Shown in pieces: positions 19,578 through 29,615 of a stretch of DNA of 64,000 nucleotides. Every line of letters starts with the position of its first letter. The first letter of the stretch is position 1. A program made the translations under genes and the position numbers. Source of the stretch: Maribacter cobaltidurans (GTDB lineage: Bacteria > Bacteroidota > Bacteroidia > Flavobacteriales > Flavobacteriaceae); contig NZ_CP022957.1 in assembly GCF_002269385.1 (NCBI RefSeq), forward strand, positions 2,165,001 through 2,229,000, read 5' to 3'. A model generated the notes under the pieces. The model ran no database searches and had not been told where the DNA came from. It saw nothing but the letters and a program-made list of their open reading frames with translations.

Positions 19578-21212
19578 ATGAAAAAAATAACCTATATATT
19601 TTTATCCTCCCTCCTATTGGTCCTTACAAATTGTAACGACCCAGAGGATGTAGATTTGGACCCAATTATTGAACCCGATGCCAAACCGGAACTTACGGCA
19701 GGATCAGCGGATTTTTCGAACTATATTTCCTTGGGAAATTCCTTAACTGCTGGTTTTACCGATGGGGCTTTATTTCAGGCAGGTCAAAATTTCTCCATAC
19801 CTAATATACTTTCCCAAAAATTTGCCATAGTAGGTGGTGGAGACTTTATTCAGCCACTTACAAGCGATAATCTTGGTGGATTGGCCGCCGGTGGCGAACG
19901 TATTCAAGGACCACGGTTGGTATTTGGAGGTTCTGGTCCAGTCCCACTTGAATCCGTCATTGGCCCTGTTACTGTTGGGACTGATATCGTATTAAACAAT
20001 CCATCAGGGCCCTTCAATAATTTAGGGGTACCTGGTGCCAAAAGCTTTCATCTGTTGGCTCCAGGTTATGGTAATTTGGCCAATGTTTCTTTAGGTTTGG
20101 CTAATCCGTATTTTGTAAGGATGACGGGTTCTACTCCAGATATTAGTGTTTTGGAGATGGCAGTTAGCCAATCTCCTACTTTCTTTACCCTTTGGATTGG
20201 AAACAATGATGTTCTGGGATATGCTTTATCCGGGGGAGATGGTACAAATCCCATAACTCCCGTTGATGGCCCTCCAGGAGTAGGATTTCAAAATACCTAC
20301 GGCGCGCTAATACAAACCTTGACCTCAAGTGGCGCACAAGGTGTCGTAGCCAATATACCAAATGTAACGAGTATTCCCCATTTTACAACGGTTCCTTATA
20401 ATCCATTGGACCCTACTAATCCAGATTTTGCTGGTCAAATACCAACGCTGAATACCATATTTGGAGCTTTGAACCAAATTTTTACCGCTTTGGGGGCTAC
20501 TGAAAGAATAATTACCTTCTCCACGAGCGAAGCTAGTCCGGTAGTCATTTATGATGAAAGTCTAACTGATTTATCGGCCCAGATAACAGGAGCTTTGAAC
20601 GCAAATCCTGGTTTTCCAACCTTTGTACAACAATTTGGTCTTCCACCACAAGCTGCACCATTAGTGGCAGGCCTTTTGGGTTCAACCTACGGACAGGCTA
20701 GACAGGCCACGGACGAGGACCTTTTCGTACTGCCCAGTAGTAATGTCATAGGAACGGTGAACATGGAAGCTGCAGGCGCACTGGTAGGACAGGGCTTATC
20801 GGCAACATTGGCTGGACAGTTTTCCGTTGAAGGTATTAGTTTACCCTTGGCGGATAAATGGGTCCTGACACCAGAGGAACAAACCGAGATTGCTACTGCA
20901 ACAACAGCCTTTAATCAAATAATATCGGCTTCCGCAAGCCAAGCAGGGCTCGCTTTGGTGGATGCCAATGGTTTATTGGAACAGCTTGCCAATGGGGGAA
21001 TTACTAGTGGCGATTATACATTGACCTCTAACTTGGTCGTAGGGAGCGCATTTTCCTTGGACGGAGTTCATCCTACGGCTAGGGGATACGCTTTATTGGC
21101 CAATGAATTTATGAAGGCTATTGATGCCACTTATGGCTCAAATTTTGAAGATTCTGGTAACTTGGTCAATGTTGGCGATTATCCGACGAACTTTTCACCA
21201 ACGCTTCAATAA
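19578..21212 (+). CDS. SGNH/GDSL-type lipoprotein hydrolase
   Basis: 544 aa from the ATG at 19578, which begins the signal peptide MKKITYIFLSS and lipobox LTNC; an upstream in-frame ATG at 19554 adds eight residues of no obvious use. SGNH blocks are visible: ISLGNSLTAGF (block I, Ser nucleophile, in place of GDSL), LWIGNNDVLG (GxND) and LDGVHPTARGYALLA (block V, DxxH). It is probably an outer-membrane esterase or acylhydrolase. It sits directly after the interrupted TonB receptor, so a shared uptake/processing role is likely. Confidence 0.87.
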   Translation: MKKITYIFLSSLLLVLTNCNDPEDVDLDPIIEPDAKPELTAGSADFSNYISLGNSLTAGFTDGALFQAGQNFSIPNILSQKFAIVGGGDFIQPLTSDNLGGLAAGGERIQGPRLVFGGSGPVPLESVIGPVTVGTDIVLNNPSGPFNNLGVPGAKSFHLLAPGYGNLANVSLGLANPYFVRMTGSTPDISVLEMAVSQSPTFFTLWIGNNDVLGYALSGGDGTNPITPVDGPPGVGFQNTYGALIQTLTSSGAQGVVANIPNVTSIPHFTTVPYNPLDPTNPDFAGQIPTLNTIFGALNQIFTALGATERIITFSTSEASPVVIYDESLTDLSAQITGALNANPGFPTFVQQFGLPPQAAPLVAGLLGSTYGQARQATDEDLFVLPSSNVIGTVNMEAAGALVGQGLSATLAGQFSVEGISLPLADKWVLTPEEQTEIATATTAFNQIISASASQAGLALVDANGLLEQLANGGITSGDYTLTSNLVVGSAFSLDGVHPTARGYALLANEFMKAIDATYGSNFEDSGNLVNVGDYPTNFSPTLQ

Positions 21213-21233
21213 GATATAAATGTGAAGAAGTAA

Positions 21234-21264
21234 CAAAAAAGATGCATTTTAGTGCATCTTTTTT
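21234..21264 (+). terminator. Terminator after the SGNH gene
   Basis: Stem AAAAGATGCA/TGCATCTTTT with loop TTTTAG, flanked by A and T runs, so it could act in both directions. Confidence 0.8.
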
Positions 21265-21292
21265 GTTTTGTAAAAAACCCAAAAAAACAATT

Positions 21293-21321
21293 TTTGTTTA
21301 AAAGGGAAAGGCATATCTTTG
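21293..21321 (+). promoter_or_regulatory. Promoter of atpD-atpC
   Basis: A -33 TTTG at 21293-21296 and a -7 TATCTTTG at 21314-21321, spacer 17, match the Bacteroidota consensus. They lie about 62 bases before the atpD ATG. Confidence 0.65.
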
Positions 21322-21364
21322 CAGCCTGAAAATCAGAGCATCTTTTAAGATATTTTTAAAGTAA

Positions 21365-22891
<1,527 letters not shown>

Positions 22892-22962
22892 CTAGTTGCT
22901 GGTTGTTGGTTGATAGTTTTGGTATCCTGGACTAGCAACCAACAACCAACAACCAACAACTA
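22892..22962 (+). repeat. Long inverted repeat between atpD and atpC
   Basis: The left arm CTAGTTGCTGGTTGTTGG starts at 22892 and the right arm (CTAGCAACCAACAACC and on, 22932-22962) is its near-complement with extra CAACAAC units. Together they make a strong hairpin right after the atpD stop and within ten bases of the atpC ATG. No T-run follows, so attenuation, mRNA processing or control of atpC translation are possible. Confidence 0.65.
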
Positions 22963-22968
22963 AAAAAT

Positions 22969-23247
22969 ATGTATTTAGAAATTGTATCACCCGAGGCAAC
23001 TTTATTTTCTGGAGAAGTAACTTCTGTAACCGTTCCCGGAATCAACGGAGAGTTTCAAATGTTGCAAAATCATGCACCTATTGTTTCCCTTTTACAGGAA
23101 GGAAAGGTAAAGGTTCAGGGAAATATGAATTTGGATGAGGAATTTGCTTCCAAATTCACAAAAGATCAGGACGGAAATACCGTATTGGAGATTTCCAGTG
23201 GTACTGTTGAGCTAAAGGATAATAAAGTAATTGTTTTGGCGGATTAA
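22969..23247 (+). CDS. atpC: ATP synthase F1 subunit epsilon (short form)
   Basis: 92-aa epsilon subunit of the central stalk. The N-terminal beta-sandwich is complete (MYLEIVSPEATLFSGEV, GEFQMLQNHAPIVSLL). The C-terminal helical hairpin that inhibits ATPase in other bacteria (about 45 aa) is missing, as is usual in Bacteroidota. It is co-transcribed with atpD but separated from it by an unusual hairpin. Confidence 0.95.
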   Translation: MYLEIVSPEATLFSGEVTSVTVPGINGEFQMLQNHAPIVSLLQEGKVKVQGNMNLDEEFASKFTKDQDGNTVLEISSGTVELKDNKVIVLAD

Positions 23248-23270
23248 AAACGCTGATAATAAAAAATAAC

Positions 23271-23314
23271 ACCGTCCGGTCACTGAGATAAGTCGAAGTG
23301 CGGACGGTTTTTTT
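23271..23314. terminator. Bidirectional terminator between atpC and the XRE gene
   Basis: Stem ACCGTCCG (23271-23278) / CGGACGGT (23301-23308) followed by a T run on the plus strand. The loop is itself a partial palindrome (CACT..AAGTG) like the short dispersed repeats of Flavobacteria. The T run overlaps the end of the convergent XRE gene. Confidence 0.75.
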
Positions 23315-23516
23315 ATTCTGAATATTCCAACAAATCCCCGGGTTGGCATTCGAGTTCCCTGCAAATCGCCTCCAAAGTTGAAAACCGAATGGCCTTTGCT
23401 TTTCCAGATTTTAAGATGGACAAGTTGGCTTCCGTTATATCAATGGCTTCAGCAAGTTCCTTGCTCTTCATTTTCCGTTTTGCCAACATGACATCCAAGT
23501 TTACAACGATTCCCAT
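23313..23516 (-). CDS. XRE-family transcriptional regulator (YozG-like)
   Basis: 67-aa DNA-binding protein that is almost entirely a Cro/C1-type helix-turn-helix: MLAKRKMKSKELAEAIDITEANLSILKS with recognition helix near TEANLSILK, then CQPGDLLEY at the end. This short type is regularly paired with a DUF2975 membrane protein. The gene starts one base after the DUF2975 stop, so both are made from one mRNA. It probably binds the two palindromes upstream of the pair. Confidence 0.9.
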   Translation of the reverse strand: MGIVVNLDVMLAKRKMKSKELAEAIDITEANLSILKSGKAKAIRFSTLEAICRELECQPGDLLEYSE

Positions 23517-23517
23517 G

Positions 23518-24033
23518 TTAAATTGTTAAATCGTTTTCATTTTGAACTTTCAGTCCTCTTTTGAAAATTGCGGCAACAAAGAGTAAAAACACACCGAATA
23601 TTAAACTGAGAATCAAATTATGGATTCCATTCATTATTGAAATATTCAGGATTACGAGTCGTAACGATAAATATACTATTGGGAAAACCAGTAAATTGAT
23701 GATTGCCAGTATGTTTAAATGTCGAAGGGCCGATTCATTAAAAAGAACTGCCGACTTGAATGATTTCAAAATCATTGACAAACTGTAAAGAAATCCGCCA
23801 CTGTAAATTAAAATTAGTGTGATGCTCGTTATGATGGAAGTTTTATAAACGCCCTTAATGTCAAAGTAAGAAAACAATGGGAATGGAATGGTAAAGCGCC
23901 CATCCTGTACTTCATAATTGCCGAATAAAAAGGATAGTAGTATGAAAAGTAATAGGATAAAGCTACAAAGTGACGCAAAACGGAAAACATAGAACAAATA
24001 ACTTGAGACTGATTTTGAACCGAACATTTTCAT
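23518..24033 (-). CDS. DUF2975 membrane protein
   Basis: 171-aa protein with four predicted transmembrane helices (FRFASLCSFILLLFILLSFL, ITSITLILIYSGGFLYSL, and two more near residues 110 and 140). It matches the DUF2975 family, whose members sit beside a small XRE regulator. The cytoplasmic tail is charged (FKRGLKVQNENDLTI). The function is unknown; a membrane sensor or anti-regulator for the XRE partner is the usual suggestion. Start at 24033 (MKMFG); the next Met at 24027 is also possible. Confidence 0.88.
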   Translation of the reverse strand: MKMFGSKSVSSYLFYVFRFASLCSFILLLFILLSFLFGNYEVQDGRFTIPFPLFSYFDIKGVYKTSIITSITLILIYSGGFLYSLSMILKSFKSAVLFNESALRHLNILAIINLLVFPIVYLSLRLVILNISIMNGIHNLILSLIFGVFLLFVAAIFKRGLKVQNENDLTI

Positions 24034-24041
24034 ATTAAAAA

Positions 24042-24058
24042 TTATTGTTTAACAATAA
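24042..24058. promoter_or_regulatory. Candidate operator O1 for the XRE/DUF2975 pair
   Basis: Perfect 17-bp palindrome TTATTGTTTAACAATAA ending nine bases from the DUF2975 start codon. It has the same half-sites as O2, 31 bases away. Confidence 0.6.
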
Positions 24059-24072
24059 CAAATATAAAATAA

Positions 24073-24089
24073 TTATTGAAAAACAATAA
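24073..24089. promoter_or_regulatory. Candidate operator O2 for the XRE/DUF2975 pair
   Basis: TTATTGAAAAACAATAA, a second 17-bp inverted repeat sharing TTATTGNNNAACAATAA with O1. The centres are 31 bases apart, close to three helical turns, so two dimers would lie on one face of the DNA. Confidence 0.58.
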
Positions 24090-24112
24090 TAAAATACTGT
24101 AAAAAGGAAATA

Positions 24113-24649
24113 TTATTTCCAATCCCAATAGACCAGTTCCCAAGAAATGTCCTCAGAAACATGGGTTTGAAGTATTTCAAATCCCACGCTTAAATGGGCA
24201 TTTAGGGAACGCTGGTTGCTTGTTGCCACTTCGGTTACCAATCCATCGTAGTCTTTTTCAAGTTCTTGTCTGTAATAAGTATACATGCCTTTAAAAACAC
24301 CTTGGGCCCTAAATTCCTTGGCAACACAGATTTGTCCCATAGCCAGGTATTTTTTTCCGGCCAAGAGAATATCCGCCATTTTGAACATGGGGGCAAGTAA
24401 AGGAATATCGGTACTAAATTTTCGGGTCATGCAGAGGGCATATCCCTTGACTTTATCATCAACTTTAGCGATGATATGCGGGCAATCCACATTCATCCTT
24501 TTTAATAGTTCAAAGGAATGAATTATGGTTATAAACCCCTCCTTTAACATTTCTTCATCGGAAAGGAAACTTGGTGTATTGTTTTGTTGAAGCGCCAAGA
24601 TGCCATGCAGTTCCACGTCCGATGTGGCGCGACAGTAGTGTATATCCAT
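24113..24649 (-). CDS. GNAT-family acetyltransferase
   Basis: 178-aa N-acetyltransferase fold. The acetyl-CoA-binding motif A is visible as QICVAKEFRAQGVFKGMY (near residues 107-124, Q/RxxGxG/A type). The C-terminal strand ATSNQRSLNAHLSVGFEIL is the motif B region. The substrate is unknown. The start codon abuts the stop of the M61 peptidase gene (no gap), so it is translated from the same mRNA. Confidence 0.87.
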   Translation of the reverse strand: MDIHYCRATSDVELHGILALQQNNTPSFLSDEEMLKEGFITIIHSFELLKRMNVDCPHIIAKVDDKVKGYALCMTRKFSTDIPLLAPMFKMADILLAGKKYLAMGQICVAKEFRAQGVFKGMYTYYRQELEKDYDGLVTEVATSNQRSLNAHLSVGFEILQTHVSEDISWELVYWDWK

Positions 24650-26446
24650 CTATTTCAGCTTTAACCAGTCCTTCCGGGCATCGCGTTGCTTTTTTGTCAA
24701 TTCATCCCCTTCTTTCTCCGAAGGAGAAATTACATAGGTGGGACTGGAAACCAATTTTACTTGGGTTGTTTTTGGCTTTCCAAATCTTTCAAATTCAATT
24801 TTTAGAACGTCACCGGGTTTAAACTGTAATAAATATGCATCAAATTGTTGTCCATCCGGAAAAGGTTCTCCATTAATGGCGGTAATGATGTCCCCTTTAT
24901 CCAGATTGGCGATATAAGCTGGACTATCGATTGTAGGGTTGGACTTTATTTCTCCATTACCGTCACCGTCCAGAGCGGCATAAGCACCAAAATAGGCGAC
25001 TTCTGGATTCGTCTTTAAAAGAACCCCTACTGTTTCAAAAAGGTTTTTGTAATTGGGCATTTCGCTTTTATAGATATAGGAATTAAAGAAAGTATCGGCA
25101 AACTTCTTTCCGGCATATTCGCCCAATGTGTTTTGTAAGTCCTTTATTTTATAGGGAATTTGGGTCTTACCAAATATTTCCCAAACAAGTTTCATGTACC
25201 CATCCAAGTTCAATCCTTTTTCCCTTAAGGCAAGGTCTAGGGCCAAGCCCAAAACACTACCATACGAATAATAGGAAATGAACGTATTCTCCCTGTTGAC
25301 AGGATCGACCGAAGTGGCGGCATCTACAAAAGGTGCCTGGTAGCTCATCTCTATGGGATTGAAAAATTGTCTGGCCGGTGAGTTCCATACATAATTGAAC
25401 GTTCCCGCTAGACCTTCTATATATTCCTCAGGCGCCATTAATCCCGCCCTACAGAGTATGAGGTTTGTGTAATAACTCGTAAAACCTTCGGCGAACCATA
25501 GGGCCCCACTCATATTCGCTTCTTCAAAGTCGAATGGCTCCAAACTTTGTGGTCGTATTCTTTCCACGTTCCAAGCGTGAAAAAACTCATGGGATACGGT
25601 TCCAATATTACCTTCCATTCCACCATCGGCCAAACTTCGGGTGCTGGTAAGTATGGTGGAGTTCCTATGCTCCATACCATCGCCCGATGCATTTGGGATG
25701 TAACAGGCTAGAAAAGTATATCGGCCATAATCGAAATTGGGCAATTCACCATATACCTCTTTTTCTGCCAAGACCACTTTTTTTACCTTTTCAAAATAGG
25801 TATCCAGTTCCTCATCCGTTCCGTTGTGGTGAAGAACAAACTGAATTGTTTGTCCGTCTACATTAAATTCCCTTCTACCAAAATCACTGATTTCCGTGGG
25901 ACTGTCCATAAAATATTGCAAGTTGGGTGCCGTATAGGTGGTACCTGAAACCAAGTGTAGTTGCGTGACAACCTTCCAATTCAAATCTTCTCTTGTATCA
26001 AAAGTGACTTCGATCGGTCTTTCCTCCAAACTTGGTGCAAACATAAAAGTAGCGGGAATATTCAAATGGGCATGTGTTTCGTCCACTTGCGAGTAGGTAC
26101 CACCACCTCTGTTGGCAAATAAAAGGTATTCTATTTTTACCGTACCATCATGTCCATAGACTTTCCATTGGTAGGGATCTGGGCGAACTATTTCCAAAGG
26201 ATTACCCTTGCTGTCAAATGCCCTAAAACCATATACGTTTTTTGCAAACTCATGAAGGGCGTATCTACCGGGAGAAGATCGGCTCATGCGTACGGATAAT
26301 GTATCCTGGTCAATATTTGGAAAGGTAGCTTTTACCTTTGCCTCATGATGTACGGCATTTTCAAAGGAAATGGTATACGAATTGCTTTGGGCGGATAGTA
26401 CATTTAGGTACAAAAAGAAAGACAAACATAGGATGAAGTAACGCAT
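24650..26446 (-). CDS. M61-family glycyl aminopeptidase with PDZ domain
   Basis: 598-aa secreted zinc metallopeptidase. Signal peptide to about residue 20 (LNVLSAQ). An N-terminal beta domain precedes the gluzincin domain with HEFFHAWNVERIRP (HExxH at residues 286-290) and the downstream Glu in LWFAEGFTSYY. A PDZ domain near residues 480-570 (IANLDKGDIITAINGEPF) completes the M61 layout. It probably trims glycine-rich or acidic N termini in the periplasm. Upstream gene of the two-gene unit with the acetyltransferase. Confidence 0.94.
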   Translation of the reverse strand: MRYFILCLSFFLYLNVLSAQSNSYTISFENAVHHEAKVKATFPNIDQDTLSVRMSRSSPGRYALHEFAKNVYGFRAFDSKGNPLEIVRPDPYQWKVYGHDGTVKIEYLLFANRGGGTYSQVDETHAHLNIPATFMFAPSLEERPIEVTFDTREDLNWKVVTQLHLVSGTTYTAPNLQYFMDSPTEISDFGRREFNVDGQTIQFVLHHNGTDEELDTYFEKVKKVVLAEKEVYGELPNFDYGRYTFLACYIPNASGDGMEHRNSTILTSTRSLADGGMEGNIGTVSHEFFHAWNVERIRPQSLEPFDFEEANMSGALWFAEGFTSYYTNLILCRAGLMAPEEYIEGLAGTFNYVWNSPARQFFNPIEMSYQAPFVDAATSVDPVNRENTFISYYSYGSVLGLALDLALREKGLNLDGYMKLVWEIFGKTQIPYKIKDLQNTLGEYAGKKFADTFFNSYIYKSEMPNYKNLFETVGVLLKTNPEVAYFGAYAALDGDGNGEIKSNPTIDSPAYIANLDKGDIITAINGEPFPDGQQFDAYLLQFKPGDVLKIEFERFGKPKTTQVKLVSSPTYVISPSEKEGDELTKKQRDARKDWLKLK

Positions 26447-26692
26447 AGATAACTTTTTAGCTAATATAATAAAGCTTATGCTATCTATTTTGATCTCTAA
26501 ATATGTTTAAGTCCTCACTTTCTCAGAATCTGATCCTAATTACCCTGCAATTGTACATACCCATTTGTGAATAGTCATTTAAGATTTCAGGACATTGCAG
26601 GAAATAGATTTAGTTTTGAATAAATGATGCGGCTATGGTTTTTAAGTAATTTTACAAATCTCGGCCATTATATTCAAGCATGAAGTGCTTAC

Positions 26693-28162
26693 TTATTTTG
26701 AATTTTTCAATTCTATATTATAGAATGAATTTTCTACAATCTCCTTAATGATGGAGTCTATTTCGTGGGCAGATTTTATAATAAAATTCAATATTTCATC
26801 TTTTTCTTCGAAAGAAAGCTCATTATCCTTGATTAATTCTATCAACCCCATTAATCTAGCTACCGGAGCCCTAACAACATGGGATTGTGTCCATGCAATT
26901 TGCTTAAGCTTAACATTCTGTTCCTCAATTGCTTTAAGATACAAAATGCGCTCCGTTACATCTCTTGAATTTGCCACAATACCTTTTAAAGAAGGCTCGT
27001 TCATTTGATTGGTTGCTATGGTCTCTACCCATCGCCACTCTTCATTCTTATTTTTAAACCTAAAAGGCTCAATATTTATCTGAGATTTTTCTAAAATTTC
27101 CTTGAAACTATTATATACAGAAGCTTGGTCGTCGGGATGTATATAATCAAAGGCATTGGTCCCAATAAACTCCTCTGGCTTGATTTGCAAAATTTTGGTG
27201 GATGTTGGACTTACATATTTGTAATTCGCTTGTTCATCCAAAATGGCTATAAGATCACTGCCTTCTTGTATTAAAGATTTGAATCGCCGTTCACTATGTT
27301 CCAGTTGGTGTTCAATTTTCTTCCTATCCGTAATGTCCCTGGCTACACAGTACATTATTCCATCTTGGTTATTCCAATTTGCAGACCACATTAAGGACAC
27401 CAGTGAGCCATCTTTATGTAAATATCTGTTTTCAAAATTTAAAGTCTCCTTACCTGAAAAAGTTGCTTCAGATGATTTTTTTGTTTTTTGTCTATCCTCC
27501 TTATAAACAAAATCTATGTAATTTCTTCCAATTAATTCATTAGGACTATACCCCCAAATTTTCTTGCAAGCACTGTTTACGCTTAAAAAAGTACCATTTC
27601 TGTCAATCGTGCAGATAATGTCCAATGAAGAATTCATAATTTTTTCAAGTTCTTCATTTTTCTTTTCAACTTCTTTTTTTGTTTTACGCAATTCCAACAA
27701 ATGGATAACCTGCTGGGCAAGCGTTTTTAATCCTTTTATTTGTTGACCGCTAAGCTTTTTGGGCTGCTTATCCATGACACACAAAGAACCTAGACGGGTT
27801 CCGTTGGACCATATTAAGGGAACACCTGCATAAAAGGAAATATGAGGGTAATTCAACACAAAAGGATTATCAGAGAACCTCTCGTCTTCTTTGGCATCTT
27901 CCACAATTAATTGGTCGATATCCTCTTTGATTAGATATTTACAAAATGAAACCTCCAAGGGCGTTTGATGAAAATCAAGATTATGATGTGATTTAAATAA
28001 TTGTCTTTTGTCATCTAATAATGTAATAAGGCTAATTTGGGAATTGCACATTGATGCAGCCAGTGCAGTGATGTCATTGTAAATTTTTTCTGGACTTGAA
28101 TCCATGATTTCTAGCGTATCCAAAATCGCCAATCTTCTAATATCTCCAATGCTAGACTTCAT
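26693..28162 (-). CDS. GAF-PAS-PAS sensor with DHp-like helix but no ATPase domain
   Basis: 489-aa cytosolic sensor. A GAF domain (about 20-160, with LGSLCVMDKQPKKL), PAS1 (about 173-285, ending CVARDITDRKK) and PAS2 (about 292-408, ending SRDVTERILYL) are followed by a HisKA-like helix WTQSHVVRAPVARLMGL with a phospho-acceptor-type His. The protein stops about 60 residues later. No HATPase N, G1 or G2 box is present and none follows in the next frames. It may dimerise with or be phosphorylated by another kinase, or signal without phosphorylation. It stands alone with about 250-290 empty bases on each side. Confidence 0.85.
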   Translation of the reverse strand: MKSSIGDIRRLAILDTLEIMDSSPEKIYNDITALAASMCNSQISLITLLDDKRQLFKSHHNLDFHQTPLEVSFCKYLIKEDIDQLIVEDAKEDERFSDNPFVLNYPHISFYAGVPLIWSNGTRLGSLCVMDKQPKKLSGQQIKGLKTLAQQVIHLLELRKTKKEVEKKNEELEKIMNSSLDIICTIDRNGTFLSVNSACKKIWGYSPNELIGRNYIDFVYKEDRQKTKKSSEATFSGKETLNFENRYLHKDGSLVSLMWSANWNNQDGIMYCVARDITDRKKIEHQLEHSERRFKSLIQEGSDLIAILDEQANYKYVSPTSTKILQIKPEEFIGTNAFDYIHPDDQASVYNSFKEILEKSQINIEPFRFKNKNEEWRWVETIATNQMNEPSLKGIVANSRDVTERILYLKAIEEQNVKLKQIAWTQSHVVRAPVARLMGLIELIKDNELSFEEKDEILNFIIKSAHEIDSIIKEIVENSFYNIELKNSK

Positions 28163-28451
28163 ACGAAACAGTTAAGATGGAGTTCCCTTTTATTTAATGT
28201 AAGAAAATTCCTTTTAAAAAGGCGGCAAAGATAAATCTAAACCTCGATAAAATATGTTTCAAATCAAAGTTTAATTTAACTTTATGATTTTTTACTTTTA
28301 TTTAAACAATTATAAATCAGAATATTATAAAAAATATACACTATATAGATATCAAAAGTGACTAATTTTTAAATGATTTACAGATTTTGGTAAAAATCAT
28401 TGACAAATTCTGTAATTATGTGTGTAAATAAGCATAAAGATTTTTTGTCAT
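28163..28451. other. AT-rich intergenic region upstream of bioF
   Basis: Divergent promoter region. It contains an inverted repeat AATGATTT (28372-28379) / AAATCATT (28394-28401) and, just after, TTGACA-N17-TGTAAA (28400-28428), which resembles a classical sigma-70 promoter rather than the TANNTTTG type. No ORF is seen. A BirA-type operator was not recognised. Confidence 0.35.
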
Positions 28452-29612
28452 ATGACTGAATTTCCCACAAAACTCTCCAGGCTATTAGAAAACCGGAAAA
28501 AAGAAGATACTTTCAGGACTTTATCTTCCTCAAATGGCTCAATTGATTTTTTCTCAAATGATTATTTGGGGTTTGCCAGAGATGAAAATTTATTTTCCAA
28601 AACCTTTCAACTATTGCTAAAGGAGGAGGTGGCTTCAAATGGATCAACCGGGTCTCGCTTGCTTTCTGGCAACCACAAATTATATGGTCAATTGGAAAGT
28701 TTATTGACTTCATTTTACAAAGCTGATAACGCATTGGTTTTTAATTCGGGCTATGATGCCAATATTGGATTTTTTGGTGCCGTTCCCCAACGTGGCGACT
28801 TTATTTTTTATGATGAGTTCATACATGCAAGTATTAGAGAAGGCATACGTTTGAGTAATGCTAAGGCCTATAGTTTCTCCCATAATGATTTAAGCGATTT
28901 AAGGCAAAAGGTAGACCTAGCATTGAACAGAAATAAAAACGTGGAAGAGGCCAACATTTATATTGTAACGGAAAGTGTCTTTTCAATGGACGGGGATACC
29001 CCAGATTTAAGTGCCTTCATACAGTATTCAAAACAGAACGACTACTATTTAATCGTTGATGAAGCCCATGCTGTGGGTACAACAGGGGTAAATGGAGAGG
29101 GCTTAGTGCCTCAATTGGGTATTGAAAATGATGTTTTTGCCAGAACGGTTACTTTTGGCAAGGCCATTGGCTGTCATGGTGCCGCAATCTTGGGTTCAAA
29201 TGAATTAAGGGATTATCTTATCAATTTTGCCAGACCTTTTATTTATACGACAGCCTTAACGCCACATACCTTGGCTACGATTATTGCTTCACACTCCTTT
29301 TTCAATGATATTGGAGAAAACTCCAGGATTAAATTAATGGAGAATATTGAGTTTTTTAAAAACCAGGTAAGTGCAAAGGGATTGAACAAGCATTTTATAG
29401 CTAGTAATAATGCGATTCAGTCTTGTGTGCTTCCCAGTAATAAAAAAGTTAAGGCCGTTTCAAAAAAACTAGGGGACGATGGTTTTGAGGTAAAGGCAAT
29501 TCTTTCCCCTACTGTACCAGAGGGCCAAGAGCGCCTAAGATTTTGTATACATAGTTTTAATTCCAAAGAGGAAATAGGTTTGGTCCTACAATTGTTGGCG
29601 AAGTATATTTAG
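28452..29612 (+). CDS. bioF: 8-amino-7-oxononanoate synthase
   Basis: 386-aa PLP-dependent alpha-oxoamine synthase that condenses pimeloyl thioester with alanine, the first committed ring-building step of biotin. Key elements: NSGYDANIG, IVDEAHAVGTTG (Asp/His of the PLP pocket) and the Schiff-base Lys in TVTFGKAIG (K237). The length is normal. First gene of bioF-DUF2007-bioD; the next gene starts three bases after the stop. The neighbours exclude the glycine C-acetyltransferase alternative. Confidence 0.95.
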   Translation: MTEFPTKLSRLLENRKKEDTFRTLSSSNGSIDFFSNDYLGFARDENLFSKTFQLLLKEEVASNGSTGSRLLSGNHKLYGQLESLLTSFYKADNALVFNSGYDANIGFFGAVPQRGDFIFYDEFIHASIREGIRLSNAKAYSFSHNDLSDLRQKVDLALNRNKNVEEANIYIVTESVFSMDGDTPDLSAFIQYSKQNDYYLIVDEAHAVGTTGVNGEGLVPQLGIENDVFARTVTFGKAIGCHGAAILGSNELRDYLINFARPFIYTTALTPHTLATIIASHSFFNDIGENSRIKLMENIEFFKNQVSAKGLNKHFIASNNAIQSCVLPSNKKVKAVSKKLGDDGFEVKAILSPTVPEGQERLRFCIHSFNSKEEIGLVLQLLAKYI

Positions 29613-29615
29613 AAC

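Noticed and set aside
22892..22962. CRISPR-like repeats (GGTTG units) between atpD and atpC
   Set aside because: The units form two arms of one hairpin without spacers; no cas genes nearby.
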